A stretch of DNA of 64,000 bases from SCGC-AAA076-P13 sp964613455 (GTDB taxonomy: Bacteria; Pseudomonadota; Gammaproteobacteria; Magnimaribacterales; D2472), in contig CAZTGS010000003.1 in NCBI GenBank assembly GCA_964613455.1, positions 19,409 through 83,408 on the forward strand. Reading direction: 5' to 3'. Under the pieces are notes generated by a model, which saw nothing but the letters and a program-made list of their open reading frames with translations, did not search any database and was not told the DNA's origin. The position numbers were made by a program, and so were the translations under genes. How positions within the stretch are numbered: the stretch's first letter is position 1; each line of letters opens with the position of its first letter. Below, piece by piece: positions 1 to 8,814 of the stretch.

Positions 1-1223
1 GTGGATTTGAAGGAGCTTGGACTGCTAATCCAACTCAATGGGATAACGGATATTTTGATCTATTATTCGGTTATGAGTGGGAACTTGTTGACACACCAGC
101 AGGTGCTAAAGTTTGGCATGCAGTAGATGTAAAAGATGAGGACTTAGCTCCTGATGCTGAAGATTCTTCAATAAGAGTTCCTACTATGATGACTACTGCT
201 GATATTGCACTTAGAGAAGACCCAGAATATAAAAAAATCTCTAAGCATTTTCATGAAAATCCAGAAGAATTTGCAGATGCTTTTGCTGAAGCCTGGTTTA
301 AGTTACTTCACAGAGATATGGGTCCAAAAACTAGATATATGGGTCCTGAAGTTCCAAAAGAAGAAAGAATTTGGATGGATCCTGTGCCATTAGGTTCAAC
401 AGATTATGATACAGATGTTGTTGCTCAGAAAATTAAAGAATGTGATTTATCAATTCAAGAAATGGTAGAAACTGCATGGGCAAGTGCATCAACATACAGA
501 GCCTCAGATATGAGAGGTGGTGCTAATGGATCACGAATTAGATTAGCTCCTCAAAAAGATTGGGAAGTTAACAAGCCAACTCAACTTCAAAAGGTCTTAG
601 CTATATATGAAGAGGTATCAAATGAAACAGGCGCATCAATTGCTGACATTATTATATTGGCTGGAAACGTTGGCATTGAAATGGCAACAGGGGTTAAAGT
701 TCCTTTTATGGCTGGAAGGGGTGATGCCTCGCAAGAACAGACCGATGTGGAATCATTTTCAGTTTTAGAGCCTCATTCAGATGGGTTTAGAAATTTTCAT
801 AAATCAGGTATTAATGTAACTCCTGAGGAAATGATGTTAGATAAGGCCCAGTTACTTAGCTTAACAGCTCCTGAAATGACGGTACTGCTTGGTGGTATGA
901 GATCATTAGGCATTAGCTCAAACGGTTATGGCCTTTATTCTGATAATTCAAATACTCTTACCAATGATCATTTTAATACTCTTTTAGATATGAAAGTTGA
1001 ATGGAAACCAAATGGAACTGGTAATTCTTATGAAGGTTTTGATAGGGTTTCTGGTGAAAAGGTTAGAACTGCTTCGAGAGCAGATCTTGTTTTTGGTTCT
1101 AATTCTCAATTAAGAGCTTTAGCTGAAGTTTATGCTTCGAATGACGCTAAAGATAAATTTGTTAATGACTTTATTTCAGCTTGGAACAAAGTCATGAATG
1201 CAGATCGTTTCGACATATCTTAA
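1..1223 (+). CDS. katG: Catalase-peroxidase KatG, C-terminal part (5' truncated by window)
   Basis: Bifunctional heme catalase/peroxidase that removes hydrogen peroxide. The reading frame is open from base 3 and continues upstream of the window; the visible part is about 406 residues, beginning GFEGAWTANPTQWDNGYF, a segment typical of the middle of KatG. The motifs MTTADIAL and RDMGPKTRYMGP, and the C-terminal domain ending with DKFVNDFISAWNKVMNADRFD, are diagnostic. Distal and proximal heme-ligand motifs lie outside the window. The internal ATG at 186 is not a start because homologous sequence continues upstream of it. A stem-loop follows the stop codon. Confidence 0.96.
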   Translation, partial: GFEGAWTANPTQWDNGYFDLLFGYEWELVDTPAGAKVWHAVDVKDEDLAPDAEDSSIRVPTMMTTADIALREDPEYKKISKHFHENPEEFADAFAEAWFKLLHRDMGPKTRYMGPEVPKEERIWMDPVPLGSTDYDTDVVAQKIKECDLSIQEMVETAWASASTYRASDMRGGANGSRIRLAPQKDWEVNKPTQLQKVLAIYEEVSNETGASIADIIILAGNVGIEMATGVKVPFMAGRGDASQEQTDVESFSVLEPHSDGFRNFHKSGINVTPEEMMLDKAQLLSLTAPEMTVLLGGMRSLGISSNGYGLYSDNSNTLTNDHFNTLLDMKVEWKPNGTGNSYEGFDRVSGEKVRTASRADLVFGSNSQLRALAEVYASNDAKDKFVNDFISAWNKVMNADRFDIS

Positions 1224-1229
1224 TATCCT

Positions 1230-1259
1230 GATTAGGATGGCACTAAAGCTATCCTAATC
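1230..1259 (+). terminator. Stem-loop after katG, possible terminator
   Basis: A perfect 9-bp inverted repeat, GATTAGGAT at 1230-1238 and ATCCTAATC at 1251-1259, lies just after the katG stop. The stem can be extended inward by GC pairs and a G-U pair, leaving a six-base loop ACTAAA. Only a weak T tract follows, so it may be a modest intrinsic terminator or a 3' end stabiliser. Confidence 0.5.
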
Positions 1260-1280
1260 CTTATTAACTCCAAAAAAGTT

Positions 1281-1286
1281 TATAAT
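1281..1286 (+). promoter_or_regulatory. Candidate -10 box for cysE
   Basis: A perfect TATAAT begins 13 bases before the cysE ATG. There is no Shine-Dalgarno-like sequence between the box and the start codon, so transcription would begin at or next to the ATG and give a leaderless or nearly leaderless message. The -35 region is poor. In DNA this AT-rich the box can arise by chance. Confidence 0.3.
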
Positions 1287-1293
1287 CATTACT

Positions 1294-2022
1294 ATGGATA
1301 GAGAGCTTTGGAAAGAAATTCGACATGAGATAGGTCTTAGAATAGATGCTGAGCCTACTCTTGGATCATTCTTACATTCTCTAATATTATCGCAAAAAGA
1401 TTTACTTGCTGCTGTTGCATCTATCCTAGCTTCAAAACTTCATAGCGATGCATTATCAGCAATGGATATTAAGGAATTTATTTTAGATGTGTATAGAGAT
1501 TGTGATGATATAGAAGTTTCATTAGAAGCCGATTTAAGATTTTTCAAGGATAGTGATCCTGCATGTAATTTTGTTTCTACCCCATTACTTTTTTATAAAG
1601 GTTTTTTAGGATTAGCAACCTATAGAGCTGCTCATTGTTTATGGAACAACGAAAGACACACTATGGCGTTATTTTTTCAAAATAGAGCATCTGAGGTTTT
1701 TGGTTTAGATATCCATCCAGCAGCTAAAATTGCTGGCGGCGTTATGATAGATCATGCAACCGGAGTAGTAATCGGCGAAACAGCTGAAATAGAAACAGAG
1801 GTATCTATATATCAAGGCGTGACCTTGGGCGGTAAAGGATTTGACTCTGGTAAAAGACATCCTAATATAAAAAAGGGTGCTTCTATATTTGCTGCGAGTA
1901 CTATTCTTGGAAATATTACTATAGGAGAAGGGTCAATAGTCGCAGCCGGAAGCTTGGTTCTAAAAGATGTCAACAGCAATACAACAGTAGCTGGAGTCCC
2001 AGCCAAAGAAACTAATAACTAG
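1294..2022 (+). CDS. cysE: Serine O-acetyltransferase
   Basis: Transfers acetyl from acetyl-CoA to L-serine, the first step of cysteine synthesis. The 242-residue protein has the helical N-terminal SATase domain (WKEIRHEIGLRIDAEPTLGSFLH) followed by left-handed beta-helix hexapeptide repeats from about residue 140 (IHPAAKIAGGVMIDHATGVVIGE; GVTLGGKG). Length is close to the E. coli enzyme (273) but with a shortened C-terminal tail, the segment that in CysE normally contacts the cysteine synthase CysK. It stands alone between katG and a convergent membrane protein gene. Confidence 0.95.
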   Translation: MDRELWKEIRHEIGLRIDAEPTLGSFLHSLILSQKDLLAAVASILASKLHSDALSAMDIKEFILDVYRDCDDIEVSLEADLRFFKDSDPACNFVSTPLLFYKGFLGLATYRAAHCLWNNERHTMALFFQNRASEVFGLDIHPAAKIAGGVMIDHATGVVIGETAEIETEVSIYQGVTLGGKGFDSGKRHPNIKKGASIFAASTILGNITIGEGSIVAAGSLVLKDVNSNTTVAGVPAKETNN

Positions 2023-2025
2023 ATT

Positions 2026-3303
2026 TTATAAAACTCTTTTATCTTTTAGAGGATTCAAGGCTTGATAGGCTTGATAGATAAACAATAAACTCACAACTCC
2101 AATATTTACAAAAAGCTGACTCATTAATAACTGTGTTGAGAGTATATTAGTATTTAAAAATCCAAGATATTCTATCCCAAGAACACCAAAAATAGATAAA
2201 CCAAGAATAACTGCATACATATATGAATTACCTTGTAATAAAGACGCTGTAAGACTACTCAAAAGTGTAATAGCTATACCAAATACAATGATTTCATTAT
2301 AAGAGTACTGAGCAAGAAAGAACAAAACAGAGCCTGAGACAATGGTTGTAAATAACATTTGGAAAAAAGCAAAAACTTTTATATCTAAAGATATGATTGG
2401 ATTGTATTTCACATAAAATTCTTTAGGGTCTTTCACTTCTATGCAGTCTTCAGGTCTCCAATATGTTTTTGAATACCAAATTTTAAATTTATCACTCATT
2501 TTTTCTGTTTTTATTGTGTCTTTAATCATCGTTGAGTAAACCTGAATATTGGCCCAAATAGGATTAAAACTCTTTAAAGCACTCACGGTTCCATACACAG
2601 GAGTAACATCAGGCATTCTTGCTGTATATGTTCCAAACATACGATCCCAAATAATGAAAACACCACCATAATTTGCATCTATGTATTCTTTATTTTTTGC
2701 GTGATGAATTCCATGATTCATAGGCGTAATAAATATCTTCTCTAAGAATCCTAAATGACCTATATGCTCTGTATGAACCCAGAATTGGTAAACTAAGTTT
2801 ATGCCAGCTACCGTTACAAAAACTTCACCTGGAACGCCAAGCATAATCATAGGCATATAAAAAATCCATTTCCAAAGCCAACCGGTGCTAGTCTGTCTTA
2901 AAGCTGTTGCAAGATTATAATCTTCGCCATGATGATGAACGCTATGAGTTGCCCAAAGAATCTTAATTTCATGATGTAATCTATGCATCCAGTAATAAGA
3001 AAGATCGTACAAAAGAAAAGCAATAATCCATGTCAGTGGATTTTTCATAGATAAAAGACCCACGTTCATGTATTTACCAATGTATACAAAAATTAAACTT
3101 TGCACTCCAAGGTTTAACATAGTGGGATACCTACTTATCATGCCTAGAGAGATACTGGTAAATGTATCATTGAGCCTATAAGTATCTTTACCTACATATC
3201 TGCCATAACAGTACTCAATAATAATCATTAAAAAGAAGACGGGCACAGCAAATGTGATAATTGCGGACTTATCTGTAACAACAGCTGCAGCTTCTTCGAT
3301 CAT
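2026..3303 (-). CDS. Fatty acid hydroxylase / sterol desaturase superfamily membrane protein (AGMO-like)
   Basis: Integral membrane non-heme diiron oxygenase of the fatty acid hydroxylase superfamily. The histidine boxes are visible as H107-x2-HH, H120-x2-HH and H197-x2-HH, with extra histidines at 177-183. Several hydrophobic segments lie before the boxes and three or four more follow after residue 310. The 425-residue length and the extra C-terminal membrane segments resemble the alkylglycerol monooxygenase type rather than short carotenoid or sterol hydroxylases. The substrate cannot be read from sequence; an ether lipid or other lipid is an inference. The start ATG is preceded by GGAGG-like bases (reverse of cctcc at 3308). 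Confidence 0.85.
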   Translation of the reverse strand: MIEEAAAVVTDKSAIITFAVPVFFLMIIIEYCYGRYVGKDTYRLNDTFTSISLGMISRYPTMLNLGVQSLIFVYIGKYMNVGLLSMKNPLTWIIAFLLYDLSYYWMHRLHHEIKILWATHSVHHHGEDYNLATALRQTSTGWLWKWIFYMPMIMLGVPGEVFVTVAGINLVYQFWVHTEHIGHLGFLEKIFITPMNHGIHHAKNKEYIDANYGGVFIIWDRMFGTYTARMPDVTPVYGTVSALKSFNPIWANIQVYSTMIKDTIKTEKMSDKFKIWYSKTYWRPEDCIEVKDPKEFYVKYNPIISLDIKVFAFFQMLFTTIVSGSVLFFLAQYSYNEIIVFGIAITLLSSLTASLLQGNSYMYAVILGLSIFGVLGIEYLGFLNTNILSTQLLMSQLFVNIGVVSLLFIYQAYQALNPLKDKRVL

Positions 3304-3371
3304 TTTTCCTCCGTGGACTTTAGATTTTAAGGATTAGCATGTAAATATGCAATAGCACATAAAATATCTAG

Positions 3372-5546
3372 TTACTCAGAAGCATTGTCAGGCCAGGACA
3401 TTGGTATCTGTTGTTGAGGATTAAATATCCTACTTCCTGATTCTGGATATGCTTTAGAGGCTGCATCAATTTCATTTTCAGTAAGATATTGACTTGGTGT
3501 AAGTCTAAAAACATCAAGACCGCGAACAATTTCTGTTCCGTATATATAGCCTTCATAAAAGTAAGAAGACCAATATCCTCCAGTAACTAATATATCTTTA
3601 TCTATTGGACCGCGATCAAAATAAGCAATCTCTTTAGGGTCAGAAGAGTCAGTAAAATCTATAACCGATATACCGCCTTGATACCAAGCTTGAACAAAAA
3701 TATCACGATTTGGGACTGGAATAATTGATCCATTATGCGCAACACAGTTTTCTGTTTCTAGTTGAGGAGCAGGCATTTTATAGTGACTCCTAAACTCTAA
3801 TTTATTATCAACTATGTCATATATAGCATCAGCACCCCAATTAAGAGGGTCCCAGGCTCGGCATCTCGCACGACCTCCGCCACCCCATTCATCAGTAAAT
3901 ATTATCTTAGTTCCATCATTATTAAATGTTGCAGAATGCCAGTAAGCAAAACCTTCATCTGTAACGACGTCTAGTCTTTTTGGATTATATGGATCAGTTA
4001 TATCAAAAAGAATTCCATTTCCTGAACATGCACCTGCAGCAATATTTGCTGAAGGGAATACTGTAATATCATGACATTGATCAGTACGTTTAGTTTCTTG
4101 GGTTTCATCACCATGATCACCACCTCTCCAAAGTCCAGCAAGAGAACCTGTTTCAAGATCTGCAAATACTGCAGGACTGCTCACTATTCTTGATTTTGAT
4201 GGATCTGATATCGGTATTTCAATTATATCTATTCTAAAAAGAGCTGTTCTTTCATCACCAGGTATATTACCAACACATTGCTCTAGTTCTTCTTCATCTC
4301 TTACACTAGAAGTACCTGAATTATAGATAATAATCTTTCCATCAACTGATGGACCAGAAACTACAGAATGAGTGTGGGATCCTCTACAAGTTTGAACTAT
4401 TCCTACTTGTTTTGGGCGACTTTGATCAGAAATATCAAATATTCTAATTCCACGAAAACGTTCTGGGCTTGCATCTTTACCAACTCCCTCTCTACCGCAA
4501 TCAACGCGGCCGCGAACCTGTTCAACCGACATGATTAATAAATCACCAACTATAGAAACGTCTCCCTGACCTCCAGGACATACAACTGAGGATATTAAAT
4601 CTGGAATACCATCGTCTTTAATCTTATACATATTAAATCCGTGATAGCTTCCCGTCACCAACAAATCATCTTGGAAAGCCATATCTGTATTGGAAAAACT
4701 CAGCATTGGCGAAAGAAGTGATCTTGATGCTTCTAAAACTGAAATCTCCTCATCTTCATCTTTTTCCTTTCCTGGATCTTCTGGACGTTTTCCTTCAGGG
4801 TTATTTGGATCAAAAAATCCAATTGGTTTTTTAAGAGAAGTCACTAATTCTAAATTCATAATAGCTTCATCTGCAATATATAAGCCTGGAGTTAGTCCAG
4901 ATCTAGGGTCATCTGAGAGGTTTACAGCAATAGTGTTCATTCTCTCAATTTCTACACCTTGATCATTAACTAAATCCGACACAAACTCACTTAATATTGG
5001 ATCATAGGCAGAACCAGAAAATTCTTTTAACTCTTCTACCATTTTTAAAGCCCCATCATGATGAGCAATCATGAGCTGAAGAAATAATCGGTCAAAATCA
5101 GTAGCTTTGGTGTTTTTAAGGTCTTCTAATTGTTTTGGAGTTGCCATTCCAGCCATACCCATACCCATATCCATATGCATATGATGATGAGGCATATCTT
5201 TTTTATTCTCACCACGGTCATAAAGCCAGCTTTCCATAAAATTTATTTCATCTTCTTGTGAGACATCTATTCTTTTAGCTAAATCAACAATTGTTTCATT
5301 ATTTGTTCTTTTATCTGCCATAGAGGACATTAAGATTGCTTGTTGATGATGAATGATCATTCCTTGAAGAAACTTTACATCAGCTTTTATATATGAAGTA
5401 TCTGCAATGTTTGATGCAGCTTGCGGATCCAGAATTTTAGAAGCTTCTCCAGGCGCTCCTGGTTGAATAATTATTGGATCTGAAAATACAAATGAAGCGG
5501 AAATCAGAAAGGAAAAGATTATCGTGTTATTTTTTTTATTCTTCAT
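3372..5546 (-). CDS. Secreted DUF305 plus LVIVD beta-propeller protein
   Basis: Exported protein of 724 residues with an N-terminal signal peptide (hydrophobic stretch around 8-22). Residues about 50-210 form a DUF305 ferritin-like helical domain, with GMIIHHQQAI and MIAHHDGALKM, separated by a histidine- and methionine-rich linker (HHHMHMDMGMGMAGM). From about 270 to the end are LVIVD-type repeats forming a beta-propeller, seen in RIFDISD, LFDITD and VIDFTD. DUF305 proteins are often linked to metal, particularly copper, handling; the Met/His linker fits this, but function is unproven. Its start overlaps the preceding small gene by 11 nt, implying coupled translation. Confidence 0.85.
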   Translation of the reverse strand: MKNKKNNTIIFSFLISASFVFSDPIIIQPGAPGEASKILDPQAASNIADTSYIKADVKFLQGMIIHHQQAILMSSMADKRTNNETIVDLAKRIDVSQEDEINFMESWLYDRGENKKDMPHHHMHMDMGMGMAGMATPKQLEDLKNTKATDFDRLFLQLMIAHHDGALKMVEELKEFSGSAYDPILSEFVSDLVNDQGVEIERMNTIAVNLSDDPRSGLTPGLYIADEAIMNLELVTSLKKPIGFFDPNNPEGKRPEDPGKEKDEDEEISVLEASRSLLSPMLSFSNTDMAFQDDLLVTGSYHGFNMYKIKDDGIPDLISSVVCPGGQGDVSIVGDLLIMSVEQVRGRVDCGREGVGKDASPERFRGIRIFDISDQSRPKQVGIVQTCRGSHTHSVVSGPSVDGKIIIYNSGTSSVRDEEELEQCVGNIPGDERTALFRIDIIEIPISDPSKSRIVSSPAVFADLETGSLAGLWRGGDHGDETQETKRTDQCHDITVFPSANIAAGACSGNGILFDITDPYNPKRLDVVTDEGFAYWHSATFNNDGTKIIFTDEWGGGGRARCRAWDPLNWGADAIYDIVDNKLEFRSHYKMPAPQLETENCVAHNGSIIPVPNRDIFVQAWYQGGISVIDFTDSSDPKEIAYFDRGPIDKDILVTGGYWSSYFYEGYIYGTEIVRGLDVFRLTPSQYLTENEIDAASKAYPESGSRIFNPQQQIPMSWPDNASE

Positions 5547-5724
5547 TTTTATCTTCCTTTATTTCTTGAGATTCACCTTCGATAATATTATCTGGTTCTA
5601 CTTGGCCAAACCTATTAATTCTATTACTTCGTTCAGTTTGGTTTTTAGAAGCTTTTACCTTACCTAAATTAAAAAAAACAAATAGAGACAGTATGGCTAA
5701 GCCGCCAAAAATAATAGTGTTCAC
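5536..5724 (-). CDS. Small single-pass membrane protein, unknown
   Basis: A 62-residue protein with one hydrophobic N-terminal segment (about residues 3-22, FGGLAILSLFVFFNLG) and a charged cytoplasmic or periplasmic tail rich in E, D, N and K. No family is recognised. Its support comes from context: it sits 4 nt after the BI-1 gene stop and overlaps the start of the DUF305/LVIVD gene by 11 nt on the same strand, so the three genes look like one operon. It may be a membrane anchor or accessory for its secreted neighbour, which is only a guess. Confidence 0.6.
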   Translation of the reverse strand: MNTIIFGGLAILSLFVFFNLGKVKASKNQTERSNRINRFGQVEPDNIIEGESQEIKEDKNEE

Positions 5725-5728
5725 AGTT

Positions 5729-6481
5729 TTATCTACTTCTCATCTTAGATAACAATCTTAATATTTCTAAGTAAAGCCAGATCAATGTAACCATTAAAGA
5801 AAATGCCCCATACCATTCCATATATTTTGGTAGACCTTTCTCGGCTCCATCTTCAATAAAATCAAAATCAAGAACCAATGATAATGATGCAAAGCATACG
5901 ATACCAAAAGATAAACCAATGCTCATTAATGATCCATTAGTTGGAGATAAGAGGCTAATGCCCCCTCCAAAAAAACTCATTATAAAACTGACCATATAAA
6001 GAATAAATATTCCGCCAATACCAGCACCAATCATCAATCTAAAATTTTCTGTTGGTTTTATTAAGCCACTTTTATAACAAAGTAACAAAGATGCAAGAAT
6101 GCCAAATGTTAAGCCTATAGCCTGAATGGCAATCCCATCAAACATATTCTCATACATCAATGTAATCCCTCCCAAAGCAACACCTTGAACCAATGCATAC
6201 AGAGGAGCGGTTGTACCAGCTTTTTCTTTGCTTCTAAAAATTGTGACCATCGCAAGGACAAAACCAATCAAAAGGGCAGGCATAACTAAACCTGGATTAT
6301 TCCACCCAATAAAAGCTCCTCCAAAACACAGAGATAATAAAATACCTGTTTTATTTACAGTTCCATCAAGTGTCATTCTTTCACTTAAAGGTAAATCTCC
6401 AACATTATCTTCGAACCCCTTTGTAAAAGCTGGATTTGATGACCTGCCAAAAGTATTAAGTGCTGAATGTCTAGATCTCAT
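5729..6481 (-). CDS. Bax inhibitor-1/YccA family membrane protein
   Basis: A 250-residue polytopic membrane protein with about seven hydrophobic segments. The N-terminus (RSSNPAFTKGF), the motif GVALGGITLMYE and the late segments SLVLDFDFIEDGAEKGLPKYMEWYGAF place it in the bacterial BI-1 branch that has a longer N-terminus than E. coli YccA/YbhL. Members are proposed pH-dependent calcium leak channels or membrane-stress modulators. The C-terminal acidic residues around the last two helices, which form the sensor in BsYetJ, appear conserved (DFDFIEDG). It is the first gene of the three-gene minus-strand operon. Confidence 0.85.
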   Translation of the reverse strand: MRSRHSALNTFGRSSNPAFTKGFEDNVGDLPLSERMTLDGTVNKTGILLSLCFGGAFIGWNNPGLVMPALLIGFVLAMVTIFRSKEKAGTTAPLYALVQGVALGGITLMYENMFDGIAIQAIGLTFGILASLLLCYKSGLIKPTENFRLMIGAGIGGIFILYMVSFIMSFFGGGISLLSPTNGSLMSIGLSFGIVCFASLSLVLDFDFIEDGAEKGLPKYMEWYGAFSLMVTLIWLYLEILRLLSKMRSR

Positions 6482-6548
6482 AATGTGTCTCCATATAAAA
6501 GAGTTATATATTAATAAGGTATGGTCATAAAGACAAATTTAAACCTAT

Positions 6549-7592
6549 TTACAGATTTTTAATCCACTTAGTTATTAATTCTGTAGCCTCTTTATGTTCA
6601 AGAGCTCTTCCAGATTCTGGCATCATTATTCCTGGATCAAGAGATTTCATTCTATAGAGAAGTATCGAACTTTCTGGATCACCAGGAACAATTGAGTAAC
6701 TTAAATTGTTACTAGCTCTTCCTGCTGCTATTGGTTTTTTATAGACACCTAAATGAATCTTTCTATCTTCATTAAAATCAAGATAGAGGCCAGTTGTATC
6801 TGCTGAACCTCCTTCGATATGACAATGGCCACAGTTAATATCTAAATAAGATCTAGCTCTGCTATTAAGAGACATGGTTTTAATAGACCAATCAGTCATA
6901 GCCCTAACTTTAATATCTTTTTCAATCCAGCCCTGTTCATGCCATTTCATTAGCTGATTCATAACCCCATCATCATAAGCATAGTCTTTATCTAGATTTC
7001 TTGCTTTTGGTCCAATAGGCTTAATACTTTTTCCAGATTGATGACATTCTTTGCATTGATTTATATTAGGAACTCTATATCTGACATCTTGAATATCACC
7101 TTCATTATTTACGAATTGAGTTGTAATTGTTTTCCCAGCAATGCTAAGAAATGCATCATTTTGTTCCTTATTCCAAACGTAACTAACATTCACCCATTTT
7201 TCATCTCTTTTTATTAAAAGTCTTGTTTCTAATAACTGCTTATCTAAATTAGACTCTGGATGCTCATTTAAATAAGCAAAAGTCTTAATTAAAACTGTGC
7301 CTTCTGGAAAATCAAAAACTTTATGAGGTATATATTCTGCAAAACCGCTTGAAGGCATATATATGAACCTTAACTTATCTGCATAATCAGAGAAAAGAGG
7401 ACTAATTAATTCGTAAGGAAGAACTCCTTTTGTAGGAGTTTGAGATGTAAGATCTTCAAAGAATTCATAGTCTGAGAGTTTTTTAGCTAACTGATCACCA
7501 CCAACATAAGAATTATTAACACCAGCAAAAACTGCATCAAAACTAAAAAAAGTAAAAAATGTTATGAGTAATATTTTTTTAAAGTGATTCAC
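6549..7592 (-). CDS. Diheme c-type cytochrome, SO2930 / HNE_0200 family
   Basis: Exported 347-residue protein with a signal peptide (residues about 5-23). Two heme c attachment motifs are visible, CKECH at 180-184 and CGHCH at 254-258, with a candidate methionine ligand in PGIMMPESG near residue 323. The family is conserved, of unknown function, and regularly found beside the beta-helix protein that precedes it here; the two reading frames overlap by 14 nt. Likely periplasmic electron transfer. The partner or substrate is unknown. Confidence 0.88.
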   Translation of the reverse strand: MNHFKKILLITFFTFFSFDAVFAGVNNSYVGGDQLAKKLSDYEFFEDLTSQTPTKGVLPYELISPLFSDYADKLRFIYMPSSGFAEYIPHKVFDFPEGTVLIKTFAYLNEHPESNLDKQLLETRLLIKRDEKWVNVSYVWNKEQNDAFLSIAGKTITTQFVNNEGDIQDVRYRVPNINQCKECHQSGKSIKPIGPKARNLDKDYAYDDGVMNQLMKWHEQGWIEKDIKVRAMTDWSIKTMSLNSRARSYLDINCGHCHIEGGSADTTGLYLDFNEDRKIHLGVYKKPIAAGRASNNLSYSIVPGDPESSILLYRMKSLDPGIMMPESGRALEHKEATELITKWIKNL

Positions 7593-8814
7593 TAAACTTC
7601 ACTGGAGGAAGGGGAGTTATTTCACTTCTAAATTTCTCATAATCTCGATCAACAGGATCAAAAAATGGTAGCAAATATTTAATTGGATTTATTGTTAAAA
7701 ATGAAGCATCCCCATTGTCCCCTAAAACAATTTTATCTTCATCAGGCTGACCAAATATTATTTGGTTGAGAGGGACAATGCCATCCCAAAATATATCTGG
7801 CATATCACCACCAGTTATTTCGAATAAGATTTTTGCTAGCTCACCAGTTTCAAGATCTGGATTATATCCAGTCTTACCAAATCGATTGCCATGAATTTGT
7901 ATTGCTTTTGGGTGAGGGTAATAATTTTGATCTTCTGTTTCAGAACCATAGGTGACTATAGCTATATTAATAGTGTCATTATCTCCAATATCATTATCAA
8001 AGACTTCTACATTAGAACTAGCCTGGATAATAATTCCACTCCCGCGAGGAACTTCACCAACAATATTACCTTCAGGAGCAAAATTATCTGTATTGTTGTT
8101 TACAGATTTATTTCTAAAGACTCTGACATGATGTCCCCCTTGTTGAGGAATATCAGGTAAATCAAATATTAGGATGCCGCCTGTATTATTAGCAGCGTAG
8201 TTATCAAAGACATCTGCATAATAAGAGTTTTCGATCTCAATTCCAGCTACATTGAATTCTGCAGTGGAATTTTTAACAATAATATTTTCAGACTGACCAA
8301 CATAAATACCAGCATCAGATGCACCAATTGCCACACAAGAATCAATAAGAACATTTTTTGATTCAACTGGATAAAGACCATATGCACCATTAGTGGCCTT
8401 TGGACCCCCAGTCCACTCAGTTCTAATTCTAATGAAACTTATTCCATTGACGCCTTTGACCTTAATAGCATCACCCTTAGCATCTTCAACTGCAAAGTCT
8501 CTAAGAATAACTTTGTCAGAAGTTATAGAAAGACCTTGGGCTCCGGACTGTTGATTTTTAAAAGAAAGAACTGATTTATTAATACCTTCTCCCTCAAAGA
8601 TTATGCCGTCTACATCAATGGACAAGCTATCTTCAAGCTCGTATCTGCCCTCGCTGAGACGAACTATATCTCCTGGTTGTGCCAGAATTAAAGCAGTTTG
8701 TATCTCTGAATATGGATCTTCAGAGGGGGCAATAATTGTTAAGGCACCATAGCAATTAAAGCTAAGTGCAAAGATAAAAAAGAACTTTTTAAATTGCTTC
8801 AGGAATATCTTCAA
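7579..8814 (-). CDS. Secreted parallel beta-helix repeat protein
   Basis: A 411-residue exported protein (signal peptide to about residue 23) with right-handed parallel beta-helix repeats over about residues 40-330, seen in alternating V/I-x-N/D turns such as NVLIDSCVAIGAS, NIIVKNSTAEFN and VEVFDNDIGDN. This is the fold of pectate-lyase-like and NosD-like proteins, but no catalytic motif of a polysaccharide lyase is obvious. Families like this are paired with diheme cytochromes in Shewanella and other marine bacteria. Its start overlaps the ferritin-like gene by 26 nt, and its end overlaps the cytochrome gene, so the three are coupled. Confidence 0.85.
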   Translation of the reverse strand: MKIFLKQFKKFFFIFALSFNCYGALTIIAPSEDPYSEIQTALILAQPGDIVRLSEGRYELEDSLSIDVDGIIFEGEGINKSVLSFKNQQSGAQGLSITSDKVILRDFAVEDAKGDAIKVKGVNGISFIRIRTEWTGGPKATNGAYGLYPVESKNVLIDSCVAIGASDAGIYVGQSENIIVKNSTAEFNVAGIEIENSYYADVFDNYAANNTGGILIFDLPDIPQQGGHHVRVFRNKSVNNNTDNFAPEGNIVGEVPRGSGIIIQASSNVEVFDNDIGDNDTINIAIVTYGSETEDQNYYPHPKAIQIHGNRFGKTGYNPDLETGELAKILFEITGGDMPDIFWDGIVPLNQIIFGQPDEDKIVLGDNGDASFLTINPIKYLLPFFDPVDRDYEKFRSEITPLPPVKFSESL

